From: an uncultured Pseudomonadota bacterium
Lineage (GTDB): Bacteria; Myxococcota_A; UBA9160; PR03
Reading direction: 5' to 3'
DNA length: 48,313 bases
Assembly (NCBI GenBank): GCA_900696485.1
Contig: CAADGG010000054.1
Coordinates: forward strand, 1 to 48,313
Within the stretch, counting starts at the first letter, position 1, and each line of letters begins with the position of its first letter. The notes under the pieces were generated by a model. It searched no databases. It saw only the letters and a list, made by a program, of their open reading frames with translations, and was not told where the DNA came from. The translations under genes were made by a program, and so were the position numbers. Below, piece by piece: positions 1-7,192 of this stretch.

Positions 1-725
1 GGATCCTCAGCGACCAGGTGGGGAGCGTGCGGCTGGTGGTGAACACCTCCACAGGAGCCATCGCGCAGCGCATTGACTACGACGCCTTCGGCAATGTGCT
101 CGGCGACACCAACCCGGGCTTCCAGCCCTTCGGCTTCGCGGGTGGGCTCACTGATGCCGACACGGGGCTCGTGCGCTTCGGGGCGCGGGACTACGACCCG
201 CGGGTCGGGCGGTGGACGAGCAAGGATCGAGCTGGAGTCCTGCTCGTCAACAATCTTTTTGCGTATGCGAGCCTTGATCCAATCAACAGAATCGATGCGA
301 CGGGCACTCTCCCTCAAGACATCGACGACGCGGTGAACTGGGCTCGAGCCAACTATCCACCCCTTGCGAAGCCGCTTTCGCGGGTTGCCGATCTGCCTGC
401 AAGCGGCGCGTTGGGTGCACTAGGGATTGAAGGGGCTGCCGTGGGAAGCACGATCTACCTGGATCCCAAGTATCGAACCAAGTGCCTTTCGGAATCAGAA
501 AGGAACGAACTGCACAATCTGATCCTGCATGAGCTGTTGCATCTGTATGTCAATCAGCAGGTCGGCACATGGAGATATCTTGCTCGCAACCACGCTCTGA
601 CTGATCAGCCGGACCACAACTGGATCTACGATCAGGCTGCTCGAATCAATAACTGGCGCCTCGGCATTGGTCCGGTAGGAATGCCGAAGCCGGCGTTGGG
701 AAAGCCACCGTCGGCACAGGACTGA
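1..725 (+). CDS. RHS repeat protein, C-terminal tip with HELLH metallopeptidase-like toxin domain (5' partial)
   Basis: The frame is open from the first base of the window, so the N-terminus lies outside. A GTG at 18 is available, but the codons before it (ILSDQ) continue the RHS consensus. Counting from that GTG, residues 4-70 are the RHS-associated core: DYDAFG-type motif, GFAGG, then GLVRFGARDYDPRVGRW and a DPINRID segment near 87-93. After the core the sequence becomes visibly richer in A+T and unrelated to RHS, as expected for an exchangeable tip. The tip carries HELLH at residues 171-175, a zinc-metalloprotease signature, with possible further ligands in DQPDH (196-200). RHS proteins are large secreted or surface proteins whose variable tips often act as toxins; the toxic role here is inferred. 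The next gene, 16 bases downstream, may encode immunity. Confidence 0.85.
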   Translation, partial: ILSDQVGSVRLVVNTSTGAIAQRIDYDAFGNVLGDTNPGFQPFGFAGGLTDADTGLVRFGARDYDPRVGRWTSKDRAGVLLVNNLFAYASLDPINRIDATGTLPQDIDDAVNWARANYPPLAKPLSRVADLPASGALGALGIEGAAVGSTIYLDPKYRTKCLSESERNELHNLILHELLHLYVNQQVGTWRYLARNHALTDQPDHNWIYDQAARINNWRLGIGPVGMPKPALGKPPSAQD

Positions 726-741
726 GTAACTGGAACGATCA

Positions 742-1347
742 ATGCGAGCCTTCTGCGCTGTCTTTGGGTTCATTCTCGGCACTTTTCCTGCGGTGGAGAT
801 GGCGCTCTTCGTCGTCGCCTCGCCGGAGTTCAACTGGCGGCCGCTCGCCTTGTGGGGCGGTGTTTGGCTGGGTCCACTTGCGGTTCTCCTCACCACTACT
901 AGAAGACCCAAGATCTTCGTGGCGACCCAGATGGGTCTCGTAGTCATCTACACGATCTCGATTCTGGTCGTGTCTGTGATCTCGATGAATCCGGAACGAG
1001 CAAGGTGGCACGGCGCTTCAGCCCAGCTTGAGGCCGCAGTGGCAAGTATCGGAGATGCAACCTCCGCTGAAAGGGCGCGAGAGCGCTGCGGGCGTACCTG
1101 CGCGAGCGACCCCTTTCGTCCGGATCAGCCCCTTGGCTTGGTTTGGCGGTCAGGCCGCTACGCACCCTACAGCGTAGGTCCTGATCGGGTAGACAACGGA
1201 GGAATGCCAGCTCTCAGCTTGAGTGCACTCGTCTTCTTGCCTGGCGCTGAGCCTTGGTCGTTCATGCCGTTCTCGCCGATCACGCTCCAGCTCATCGGGA
1301 AGGCTCGCTTCGCGGACGGCGATCTGGTCGGTTCCGCGGTCCCCTGA
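742..1347 (+). CDS. Small membrane protein, candidate immunity protein for the upstream RHS tip
   Basis: 201 residues, not recognised as a named family. Three hydrophobic segments near residues 3-25, 35-52 and 58-81 indicate a membrane anchor. A polar C-terminal half follows, containing DPF near 123, a GRY-x3-YSVGPD stretch near 138-148 and DNGG at 151-154. That last motif resembles the end of type II pseudopilin-like proteins, but the rest of the pilin pattern is missing. It lies 16 bases after the RHS stop on the same strand and shares its lower G+C. This is the usual position of an immunity gene for an RHS toxin, but position is the only support for that role. The ATG at 742 has only a weak upstream GGAA as ribosome-binding site. 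Confidence 0.55.
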   Translation: MRAFCAVFGFILGTFPAVEMALFVVASPEFNWRPLALWGGVWLGPLAVLLTTTRRPKIFVATQMGLVVIYTISILVVSVISMNPERARWHGASAQLEAAVASIGDATSAERARERCGRTCASDPFRPDQPLGLVWRSGRYAPYSVGPDRVDNGGMPALSLSALVFLPGAEPWSFMPFSPITLQLIGKARFADGDLVGSAVP

Positions 1348-1494
1348 GCCACCTCGCGATCTCCGGAGACTGTGAACCGCCGACATATACGTGAAGGCTC
1401 GGTTCACGAGCCACCCTGGCCGACGACCTACCGGACGCTACGACCTCTTGGCCCCGCGAAGGCCCCTCAGGTACAAGTCGGCGGTTCAACCTGC

Positions 1495-1690
1495 CCGATC
1501 CTCTCCGACTAGATCGGAGGCGTGCGGCTAGTCGTGAACCCCGACGCGGGCGTCGTTGTGCAGCGGATCGACTATGACACGTTCGGCGTCTTCTCGCGGG
1601 ACACCAACCTCGGCTTCCAGCCGGTCGGCTTCGCGGGCTCGTCGACCCTGGCACGCGGCTCGTGTGTTTCGCGGCGCGGTGGGCAGTCTT
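1495..1690 (+). pseudogene. Degraded duplicate of the RHS core region
   Basis: The translation matches the RHS core at the left edge of the window: ILSD, stop, IGGVRLVVN, then QRIDYDTFG, DTNLGFQPVGFAG. The equivalent of the intact copy's CAG (Gln, position 15) is TAG at 1510-1512. Near position 1641 the frame shifts, after which TRLVCFAAR can be read in another frame opposite GLVRFGARD. No start codon, ribosome-binding site or intact tip follows. It is a remnant of a second RHS tip cassette, consistent with tip duplication and decay beside an active RHS gene. The bases from 1348 to 1494 and from 1691 to 1778 show nothing else recognisable. Confidence 0.75.
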
Positions 1691-1778
1691 GCGAGGCGGG
1701 TCTGTCTGCACGCTCGACGTCGCGGTCGCGACGTGCTCGGCGGGGGTTGCGTCGACTCGGGGATCGCCCATGCCGTGT

Positions 1779-2342
1779 CTAGCCGTAGTGGTTCAGGAGT
1801 CCGAAGAGCCGACGGGCCCTTGCGTCGTCGCGGCCGGCGATGCGCGAGATCCAGTTCCGCAGGTACGCGACATCGAGATCGTCGGCCAGCGCGAAGAGGA
1901 GTTCTTCGATGTCCCGCCAGTCCTCGTCTCGATCGAACAGCGCCTTGAACACGAGAAGGTCTTCGGCGGCCAGGATGTGGATCGTCTTGCCCTCGCCGAA
2001 GGGCATGCAGCGACGGCGCTCGAAGCAGCTGTCGTGAAAGGCGTCGTAGGAGAAGAAGACGTCCACCGGCGTGCCGTCCCAGCGCACGCGGATCTGTTCC
2101 TCACGCTCGAGCCGGGTGCGCTCGTCGTCGCGCACGGGCTCCGTACCGAGCGCGTCGAGCAGACTCAGTACCTCGGCGGCACGGTCGACGCGGAGGAAGA
2201 CGTTGACGTCGATGTCGATCGTGGCGCGCGGCGTGGCGTAGTAGGCGAGGGCGAGGGTGCCGCCGAAGGCGTGCGGGAGCCGGCGCTGACGGAATCCCTG
2301 TTCGAGGAGCAGGACCTTCTCGGAGAGTGAGGGTCCTGCCAT
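1779..2342 (-). CDS. Nucleotidyltransferase-fold protein (AbiEii/DUF6036-like), putative toxin of a two-gene module
   Basis: 187 residues. The N-terminal half has the minimal nucleotidyltransferase pattern: FGGTLALAYYATPR followed by TIDIDV, giving the paired aspartates of the DxD motif, and a third acidic position in PVDVFF near residue 95. The C-terminal part has an AAEDLLVFKALFDR segment followed by DWRDIEEL, typical of this family. The chosen ATG at 2342 is one base past the TGA of the upstream gene (TGAAATG), which implies translational coupling; a longer frame upstream would only add an arginine-rich, unsupported extension. Family members occur as toxins of type IV-like abortive-infection or toxin-antitoxin pairs, and also as orphan transferases. 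Function here is inferred from fold and pairing. Confidence 0.7.
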   Translation of the reverse strand: MAGPSLSEKVLLLEQGFRQRRLPHAFGGTLALAYYATPRATIDIDVNVFLRVDRAAEVLSLLDALGTEPVRDDERTRLEREEQIRVRWDGTPVDVFFSYDAFHDSCFERRRCMPFGEGKTIHILAAEDLLVFKALFDRDEDWRDIEELLFALADDLDVAYLRNWISRIAGRDDARARRLFGLLNHYG

Positions 2343-2343
2343 T

Positions 2344-2853
2344 TCAGCCCGCCTTGTCCTGCGAGGAGAACCGCGGGAAGCGCGCGCGTTCCGGCGTTCG
2401 TCGGCGCCGCGGCTCTCGGCTCGCGGCAATGCGCCCATAGAGGTCGAGGAGTTCGCACAGCGCCGCGCCGCGTTCGGCGAGGCTCGCCCCGATCCACTCA
2501 GACACCTCGGCGAGTGGTTCCGGGATCGGCGCGTCGGGTTGCTGCGCGAGTGCGTGCCGCAGCGCGGCGGCGAGTGACGGATCGAGCGGGTCGCGGCGCC
2601 GCAGTCGCGAGAGGAGTGCGCGCGCCTCCGGTTCGCCGGAGTGCTCCCGCACCGGGATCCGCAGAGCCCGCGCGCGACGCATGATCGCGTCGTGATCGAA
2701 GGGCCGGAGGGCGCGTTCGGCCGCGCGCGCGAGGGCTCGGTGCGTCAGCGGGCCGGAGAAACTGGCGAGCACGCGGGAACGAGGTCCCCGCGGCGTGGCG
2801 TGGCTCTCCCGGATCTCCGTCCGGTCGGGGCTGCGTCTCACCAGGTAGGCCAT
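2344..2853 (-). CDS. Conserved protein paired with the nucleotidyltransferase, putative antitoxin
   Basis: 169 residues with no domain I can name with certainty. The N-terminus (MAYLVRRSPDRTEIRES) is followed by a TPRGPRSRVLASF segment, then an alpha-helical, arginine- and alanine-rich body and a very basic C-terminal tail. It is the first gene of a two-gene unit; its TGA sits one base before the ATG of the nucleotidyltransferase. That order and spacing is the pattern of an antitoxin followed by its toxin. No helix-turn-helix is obvious. The ATG at 2853 begins directly after an A+T-richer upstream stretch. Confidence 0.6.
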   Translation of the reverse strand: MAYLVRRSPDRTEIRESHATPRGPRSRVLASFSGPLTHRALARAAERALRPFDHDAIMRRARALRIPVREHSGEPEARALLSRLRRRDPLDPSLAAALRHALAQQPDAPIPEPLAEVSEWIGASLAERGAALCELLDLYGRIAASREPRRRRTPERARFPRFSSQDKAG

Positions 2854-2858
2854 GATGA

Positions 2859-2878
2859 ATAGTGTCTAGCGTAACTAT
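2859..2878 (-). promoter_or_regulatory. Short inverted repeat upstream of the two-gene module
   Basis: ATAGT at 2859-2863 and ACTAT at 2874-2878 form a 5-bp inverted repeat with a 10-base spacer, in the A+T-richest stretch of this intergenic region, ending six bases before the start codon at 2853. It could be an operator for self-regulation or simply part of the promoter. The arms are short, so chance is possible. Confidence 0.25.
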
Positions 2879-3038
2879 CGAGTCGTCGGGAGATCCCTCG
2901 GGCGCGCGCGGGTGATCTCCTGGCTCTCCACCTCGGGAAGCCCCTCGGGCAGCCTGGGGCGGGCGTCCGGAAAAGCCCAGAAGAACTCGAGAAAACAGCC
3001 AACTGGATCCGTTTCCTGACGCCGGCAGCGGGTCGCGC

Positions 3039-3057
3039 GGGGGCGCCGGGCGCCCCC
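3039..3057 (-). terminator. G+C-rich hairpin downstream of the phosphoesterase gene
   Basis: GGGGGCGC (3039-3046) and GCGCCCCC (3050-3057) are perfect complements around a CGG loop, 31 bases past the stop of the phosphoesterase gene. There is no following T-run on the minus strand, so it is either a weak intrinsic terminator or a 3' RNA-stabilising stem. The remaining bases between 2879 and 3088 show nothing I recognise. Confidence 0.4.
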
Positions 3058-3088
3058 GGCAGGTCCCCGAGGCGAGGCGTCGGCCCGG

Positions 3089-3577
3089 CTAGAACCACAG
3101 CAGCTCCGTCTCCATCGTCACGAGGTCGACGATCCCGACGGCGTTGTGCCCCGAGAGGTGCCCGGCGCATTCGCCCGGGTTGAAGACGACGCGGCCTTCG
3201 CTGCGCGCGAGGTGATAGCGGTGCGTGTGGCCGTGCAGCGCGAGGTCGTGCGCGGCAGCAGCGTGGCGGGCGAGGTCGCGCGGGTCGTGGACGACGAGCA
3301 GGCGGCGGCGCGCCCAGTGGAACTCGAGCGGCGGGTCGGCGAGCTCGATGCCGAGCCGCGCCGCCGCGCTCGCGAGGCCGCTGCGCTCGCCGCTGTCGTT
3401 GTTGCCGAAGACGGCGTGCAGAGGCGCATCGAGCCGGGCGAGCACGGCCAGCGTCTTCGGCTGGGTGATGTCGCCGGTGTGGACGACGCGGTCCACACCG
3501 GCGTGGTTCAACAGCTCGACGATCCGCGCCACGTTCGGGAGCCGATTGTGGGTGTCGCTGACGACACCGATCTTCAT
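3089..3577 (-). CDS. YfcE/MJ0936-type metallophosphoesterase
   Basis: 162 residues, the usual length of this small calcineurin-like family. The metal-binding motifs appear in order: SDTHN (residues 7-11), HTGD (33-36), FGNND (57-61), VVHD (about 95-98), and GHTHR near 116-120. The C-terminus contains FNPGE, also typical. Family members hydrolyse phosphodiesters with Mn or Ni in the cytoplasm; the physiological substrate is not known from sequence. It appears to be transcribed alone, with the ATG at 3577 about 50 bases from the end of the thiolase gene upstream. Confidence 0.88.
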   Translation of the reverse strand: MKIGVVSDTHNRLPNVARIVELLNHAGVDRVVHTGDITQPKTLAVLARLDAPLHAVFGNNDSGERSGLASAAARLGIELADPPLEFHWARRRLLVVHDPRDLARHAAAAHDLALHGHTHRYHLARSEGRVVFNPGECAGHLSGHNAVGIVDLVTMETELLWF

Positions 3578-3626
3578 CGGCGCCCGCCTCGGGGTCGGCT
3601 CGTGAACGCGGGCGCGGCGGCGGCCG

Positions 3627-4775
3627 CTACGCGACCTTCTCGAGCACGTGGATCGCGCAGGCGCTACCGAGCCCGATCACGTGCGTCAGGCCGATCTTCG
3701 CATCCGGCACCTGACGCTGGCCGGCCTCCCCGCGCAGATGCGTCGACACCTCGTAGATGTTGGCGATGCCGGTGGCGCCGAGCGGATGGCCCTTCGACAG
3801 CAGGCCGCCCGAGACGTTCACCGGGACCTTGCCGCCGAGCGCCGTCGCGCCGGTGTCGATCATCCGGCCCGCCTCGCCCTCGCCGCACAGGAACAGGTTC
3901 TCGTAGTGCAGGATCTCGGCGGTGGCGAAGCAGTCGTGCAGCTCGACGAGGTTCACGTCCTCCGGGCCGATGCCGGCCATCTCGTAGGCCTTCTTCGACG
4001 CCAGCCGCGTGCAGGTGTTGACGTCGGGCATCACGAGATTCCGCTCCTGCCACGGATCGCTGGTCAGCACCGATGCCTTCACGCGCACGGCCCGCTTCAT
4101 CAGACCCAGCTCCTTGGCCTTGCGCTCCGAGCACAACACCGCCGCGGCCGAGCCGTCGACGTTCACCGAGCACATCAGCTTGGTGTTGGGGTACGCGATC
4201 ATCTCGGCGTTCATCACCGTCTCGAGCGGCGTCTCGATCTGGTACATGGCCTTCGGGTTCATCGTCGAGTGGTGGTGGTTCTTCACCGACACCTTGGCGA
4301 ACTGCTCGAACGTGGTGCCGTACTTGCGCGCGTGCTCCATGCCGGCCTCGGCGAACACCGCCGGCATCGTCGCGGAGCCGAGCAGGCCCTCCCGCGGGAT
4401 GCCCTTGCCGGCGCCGCCGCCGCCGAGCAGGCCGGCGCCCATCTGTTCGACGCCGACTGCCAGCACGACGTCGAAGACGCCGGCCTTGATGGCCATCCAC
4501 GCCTCGCGGAAGGCCGTCGCGCCGGTGGCGCAGGCGTTCGAGGTGTTGACGACGGGAATCCCCGTCTGGCCGATCTCCTGCAGGATCCGCTGTCCCACCA
4601 TCGCACTGGCCTGGTACAGGTTGCCGCAGTAGAGCGCTTCCATCTGCTGGATGCGCAGGCCGGCGTCGTCCAGCGCCATCAGCGCGGCGCGCGCGCCGAG
4701 ATCGGCCACGCTCTTCGTCGTGCCGGCCTTCTGGAACTTGATCATGTCGATGCCGACGACGTACACGTCGCTCAT
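3627..4775 (-). CDS. Thiolase-family protein (SCP2/acetyl-CoA acetyltransferase-like)
   Basis: 382 residues. Thiolase fold with the nucleophile region NTSNACATGA near residues 78-87, a VELHDCFATAE segment, and GGLLSKGHPLGATG near the C-terminus carrying the active-site histidine. The final GLGSACAIHVLE lacks the classical GGGxGCG-type end, which points to the SCP2-thiolase or lipid-transfer branch. These often act as thiolases or retro-aldolases on CoA thioesters in degradation of branched or steroid-like acids. The ATG at 4775 is preceded by AGAGGAGA. The DUF35 gene lies immediately upstream (29 bases), and the two proteins probably form a complex, as described for other thiolase-DUF35 pairs. 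Confidence 0.87.
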   Translation of the reverse strand: MSDVYVVGIDMIKFQKAGTTKSVADLGARAALMALDDAGLRIQQMEALYCGNLYQASAMVGQRILQEIGQTGIPVVNTSNACATGATAFREAWMAIKAGVFDVVLAVGVEQMGAGLLGGGGAGKGIPREGLLGSATMPAVFAEAGMEHARKYGTTFEQFAKVSVKNHHHSTMNPKAMYQIETPLETVMNAEMIAYPNTKLMCSVNVDGSAAAVLCSERKAKELGLMKRAVRVKASVLTSDPWQERNLVMPDVNTCTRLASKKAYEMAGIGPEDVNLVELHDCFATAEILHYENLFLCGEGEAGRMIDTGATALGGKVPVNVSGGLLSKGHPLGATGIANIYEVSTHLRGEAGQRQVPDAKIGLTHVIGLGSACAIHVLEKVA

Positions 4776-4804
4776 GTCGGTCTCCTCTGCTCCGCCGAGG
4801 CCCT

Positions 4805-5230
4805 TCAGGCCGGCTGGAAGAAGTACGAAAGGTAGGAGTTGCCGTCCCGGTCCTTGCGGCCGAGCGCGTCCTGGAATACGACCTTCACCGGCATGCCCAT
4901 CTTGATCTTCGCCGGGTCGGGGTCGATGCCGATCAGGTTGCCCTTCACGGTGCCGCCTCCCTTCAGATCGACGATCGCCGATACGTACGGGACCTGGACG
5001 CCGGGGAAGGACCGATGCACGATGCTGTAGACGTAGAGTTCGCCCTGGTCGGCGAGCCGCACGGGCTCCAACTGGTCTCGGGCCCCACACTTCGAACACA
5101 CGCTGCGCGCGCCGAGGAAGACCGAGCCGCAGGCCTTGCACTTGTGGCCCTCGAGGTACGGGTCACCGCTGTCCGGGATCTTCAGGAAGTCGACCACCGG
5201 GAGCGGCTTCGCGGCGGAATCGGAAGCCAT
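4805..5230 (-). CDS. Zn-ribbon/OB-fold protein (DUF35), partner of the thiolase
   Basis: 141 residues. The rubredoxin-like zinc ribbon is CKACG followed 13 residues later by CSKCG, then an OB-fold (ELYVYSIVHRSFPG, VPYVSAIVDL, GNLIGIDP, KIKMGMPVKV), the standard order for DUF35. Such proteins bind acyl-CoA and bridge or support thiolases and aldolases. The ATG at 5230 has GAGGAG eight bases upstream; an in-frame GTG at 5239 sits too close to the same site, so it was not used. It is first in a two-gene unit with the thiolase. The 266 bases upstream, shared with the divergent exosortase gene, show no other gene. Confidence 0.88.
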   Translation of the reverse strand: MASDSAAKPLPVVDFLKIPDSGDPYLEGHKCKACGSVFLGARSVCSKCGARDQLEPVRLADQGELYVYSIVHRSFPGVQVPYVSAIVDLKGGGTVKGNLIGIDPDPAKIKMGMPVKVVFQDALGRKDRDGNSYLSYFFQPA

Positions 5231-5496
5231 CGAGAACACTCCTCAGACGCGAGGCCTTCCGCGCTGGCGACCCGATCGGGACGGGGCGGGGAAGGGCTAC
5301 GGGAACCGGGAACATCTCGCGAGTCGATCCGCGAGTCAACCCACGCGGAGATCGACCGCCCGGCGGGCGGGTGTCACGGACGGCCGAACGCGGCGGTCCG
5401 GGCCGTCGCGGCGCGCGGCGCCGGCGGTCCGGCTGCTACGGTCCTCGGCCTGTCGCCGGCGGAGCTGGCGGCCGTCGTGCCGCCGGGGGGCCGCGG

Positions 5497-6378
5497 GTGA
5501 CGGAGGAAGAACGCCAGGGCGCGTTGCTGTCGCGGCGCGAGATCGTGTGGGGCCTGCTGGTCCTCGCGGTCTTCGCGCCGGCGCTGGCGGCGCTGGCGCG
5601 CGAGTGGTCGGCGGTCGAGTCCCAGTCGCACGGCTTCCTGGTGCCGATCGTGTCGCTGCTCGTCGCCGTCTCGCTGCTGCGCGTCCGGCCGCGCCCCGCG
5701 GCGGCGCCGGACACATGGGGCGCGGCGCTGCTGCTCGGCGCGCTCGCGCTGTACGGGCTCGGCCTCGGCGCCGGCTCCGCGACGGCGCAGGGCCTCGCGC
5801 TGTGCGCCGCGATCGCCGGCTCGGTGTGGTTCCTGCGCGGGCTGGCGTGGCTGCGCCGGCTCGCGTTCCCGATCGGCTACCTGCTCTTCATGGTGCCGCT
5901 CCCGGCGACGTGGCTGGCCGCGCTGATCGTCCCGTTGCTCGAGTTCGTGACGGCCGGCTCCGTCGCCGTGCTGTACGCGCTCGAGGTCCCCGTCTTGCGG
6001 CAGGGAAACGTCATCGAGCTGCCGGGAGGCGCATCGCTCTTCGTCGCCGAGGCGTGTAGCGGCCTCACGTCGCTGGTCACGCTGACGCCGATCGCGGTGC
6101 TGATCGCGTGGCTGGCGCCGCTCTCGAATCCGCGGCGGATCCTGCTGGCGGCGCTGGTCGTGCCGGTGGCGATGGCGGCGAACCTGCTGCGCGTCATCGG
6201 AACGGTCTATGGCACCTTGGCGTTCGGCGTCGGCGCGGTCACCGACGAGCCGGTGCACACGCTGATCGGCCTCTCGGTGTACGCGGTCGGCTGTCTCGCG
6301 CTGCTGGCGCTCGCGCGCGGGCTCGCCGGACCGCGTGGTGCCGGGCCGGCGCCGCGGACGCCATCGGCGGCGCACTGA
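5497..6378 (+). CDS. Exosortase/archaeosortase family transpeptidase
   Basis: 293 residues with about eight membrane-spanning segments. The three invariant residues of the family are present: Cys187 in VAEACSGLTSL, Arg232 in NLLRVIG, and His254 in EPVHTLIG. Exosortases cut C-terminal PEP-CTERM-type sorting signals at the membrane of bacteria with exopolysaccharide. No protein with such a signal and no EPS gene is visible here, so it is an orphan copy whose targets lie elsewhere. The GTG at 5497 was chosen because the upstream extension (from 5371) is a low-complexity Arg/Gly-rich stretch; that start remains uncertain. The stop lies five bases from the convergent SDR gene. Confidence 0.85.
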   Translation: MTEEERQGALLSRREIVWGLLVLAVFAPALAALAREWSAVESQSHGFLVPIVSLLVAVSLLRVRPRPAAAPDTWGAALLLGALALYGLGLGAGSATAQGLALCAAIAGSVWFLRGLAWLRRLAFPIGYLLFMVPLPATWLAALIVPLLEFVTAGSVAVLYALEVPVLRQGNVIELPGGASLFVAEACSGLTSLVTLTPIAVLIAWLAPLSNPRRILLAALVVPVAMAANLLRVIGTVYGTLAFGVGAVTDEPVHTLIGLSVYAVGCLALLALARGLAGPRGAGPAPRTPSAAH

Positions 6379-6383
6379 TGTCG

Positions 6384-7148
6384 CTACGTCAGCAACTGGC
6401 CGCCGTCGACGACGAGGGTCTGGCCGGTGATCCAGCTGGCGGCGTCGGAGCACAGGAAGACGATGGCGTTCGCCACTTCCTCGGGCGTGCCGTGGCGGCG
6501 CCACGGGATGCGCTTGACGGTCGCTTCGTAGACGGGCGGCGCGTTCTTCTTGATCATGTCCCAGGTGCCGCCCGGGAACTCGATCGAGCCCGGCGCCACG
6601 CAGTTCACCCGGATCTTCTGCTTCGCAAACTTCACCGCCAGCGTCTGTACGTGCTGGAGCAGCACGGCCTTCATCGCGCCGTACGGCGGACTCATCAGCG
6701 CCGGCTGCAGCGCCGAGATCGTCGAGACGTGCAGGATCGCGCCGCCGCCGGCCTCGGCGATCATCGGGGCCACCTGCCAGCAGGCGCGCACGGTTCCCAT
6801 CACGTCGATGTCGAAGCCCTTGCGCCAGCCGGCCTCGTCGTCGCTGATGCCGAAGCCGGACGTGTTGTTGACGAGTACGTGGACGGCGCCGAGCGCGCTG
6901 CGGGCACGGTCGAGGAAGTCGCTCAGCGCGGCGGCGTCGGCGACGTCGCAGGCGGCGCCGAAGGCCTGCACGTCGAGCGTGCGGAGCTCGGCCTCGACGG
7001 CGCGCACGCCGTCCTCGCCGCGCGCACAGAGGGCGACGTCGGCGCCGGCGCGGGCGAACGCCAGCGCCGTCGCGCGGCCGATGCCCCGGCTCGCGCCGGT
7101 CACGATCACGCCCTTGCCCTGCAGTCCCAGCTCCATTGCGGTCGCCAT
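6384..7148 (-). CDS. Short-chain dehydrogenase/reductase (FabG-like)
   Basis: 254 residues, classical SDR length. Cofactor motif [10 protein letters not shown] near residues 15-24, NNTSG in place of the usual NNAG, serine in HVSTIS, and the catalytic YGAMK (Tyr-x3-Lys). The C-terminus ([13 protein letters not shown]) is characteristic. It should be an NAD(P)-dependent oxidoreductase of a hydroxyacyl or alcohol substrate, which cannot be specified. The ATG at 7148 follows AGGAGGG with a nine-base spacer. It is transcribed in the same direction as the MATE gene upstream (44-base gap) and may share its transcript. Confidence 0.87.
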   Translation of the reverse strand: MATAMELGLQGKGVIVTGASRGIGRATALAFARAGADVALCARGEDGVRAVEAELRTLDVQAFGAACDVADAAALSDFLDRARSALGAVHVLVNNTSGFGISDDEAGWRKGFDIDVMGTVRACWQVAPMIAEAGGGAILHVSTISALQPALMSPPYGAMKAVLLQHVQTLAVKFAKQKIRVNCVAPGSIEFPGGTWDMIKKNAPPVYEATVKRIPWRRHGTPEEVANAIVFLCSDAASWITGQTLVVDGGQLLT

Positions 7149-7192
7149 CGCTCGTGTCCCTCCTGCACCCGAAACGGCCGGGCGGCTGCCGA

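Noticed and set aside
2879..3088. Possible small gene between the module promoter and the phosphoesterase
   Set aside because: No frame has a plausible start, ribosome-binding site and composition; only a G+C-rich hairpin is supported.
4776..5141. N-terminal extension of the thiolase gene to an upstream start
   Set aside because: The extension runs through the DUF35 gene in another frame and has a nonsense-like composition, while the ATG at 4775 has a clear ribosome-binding site.
5371..5496. Longer N-terminus for the exosortase
   Set aside because: The added residues are Arg/Gly-rich low complexity, unlike the membrane-helix start of the family.
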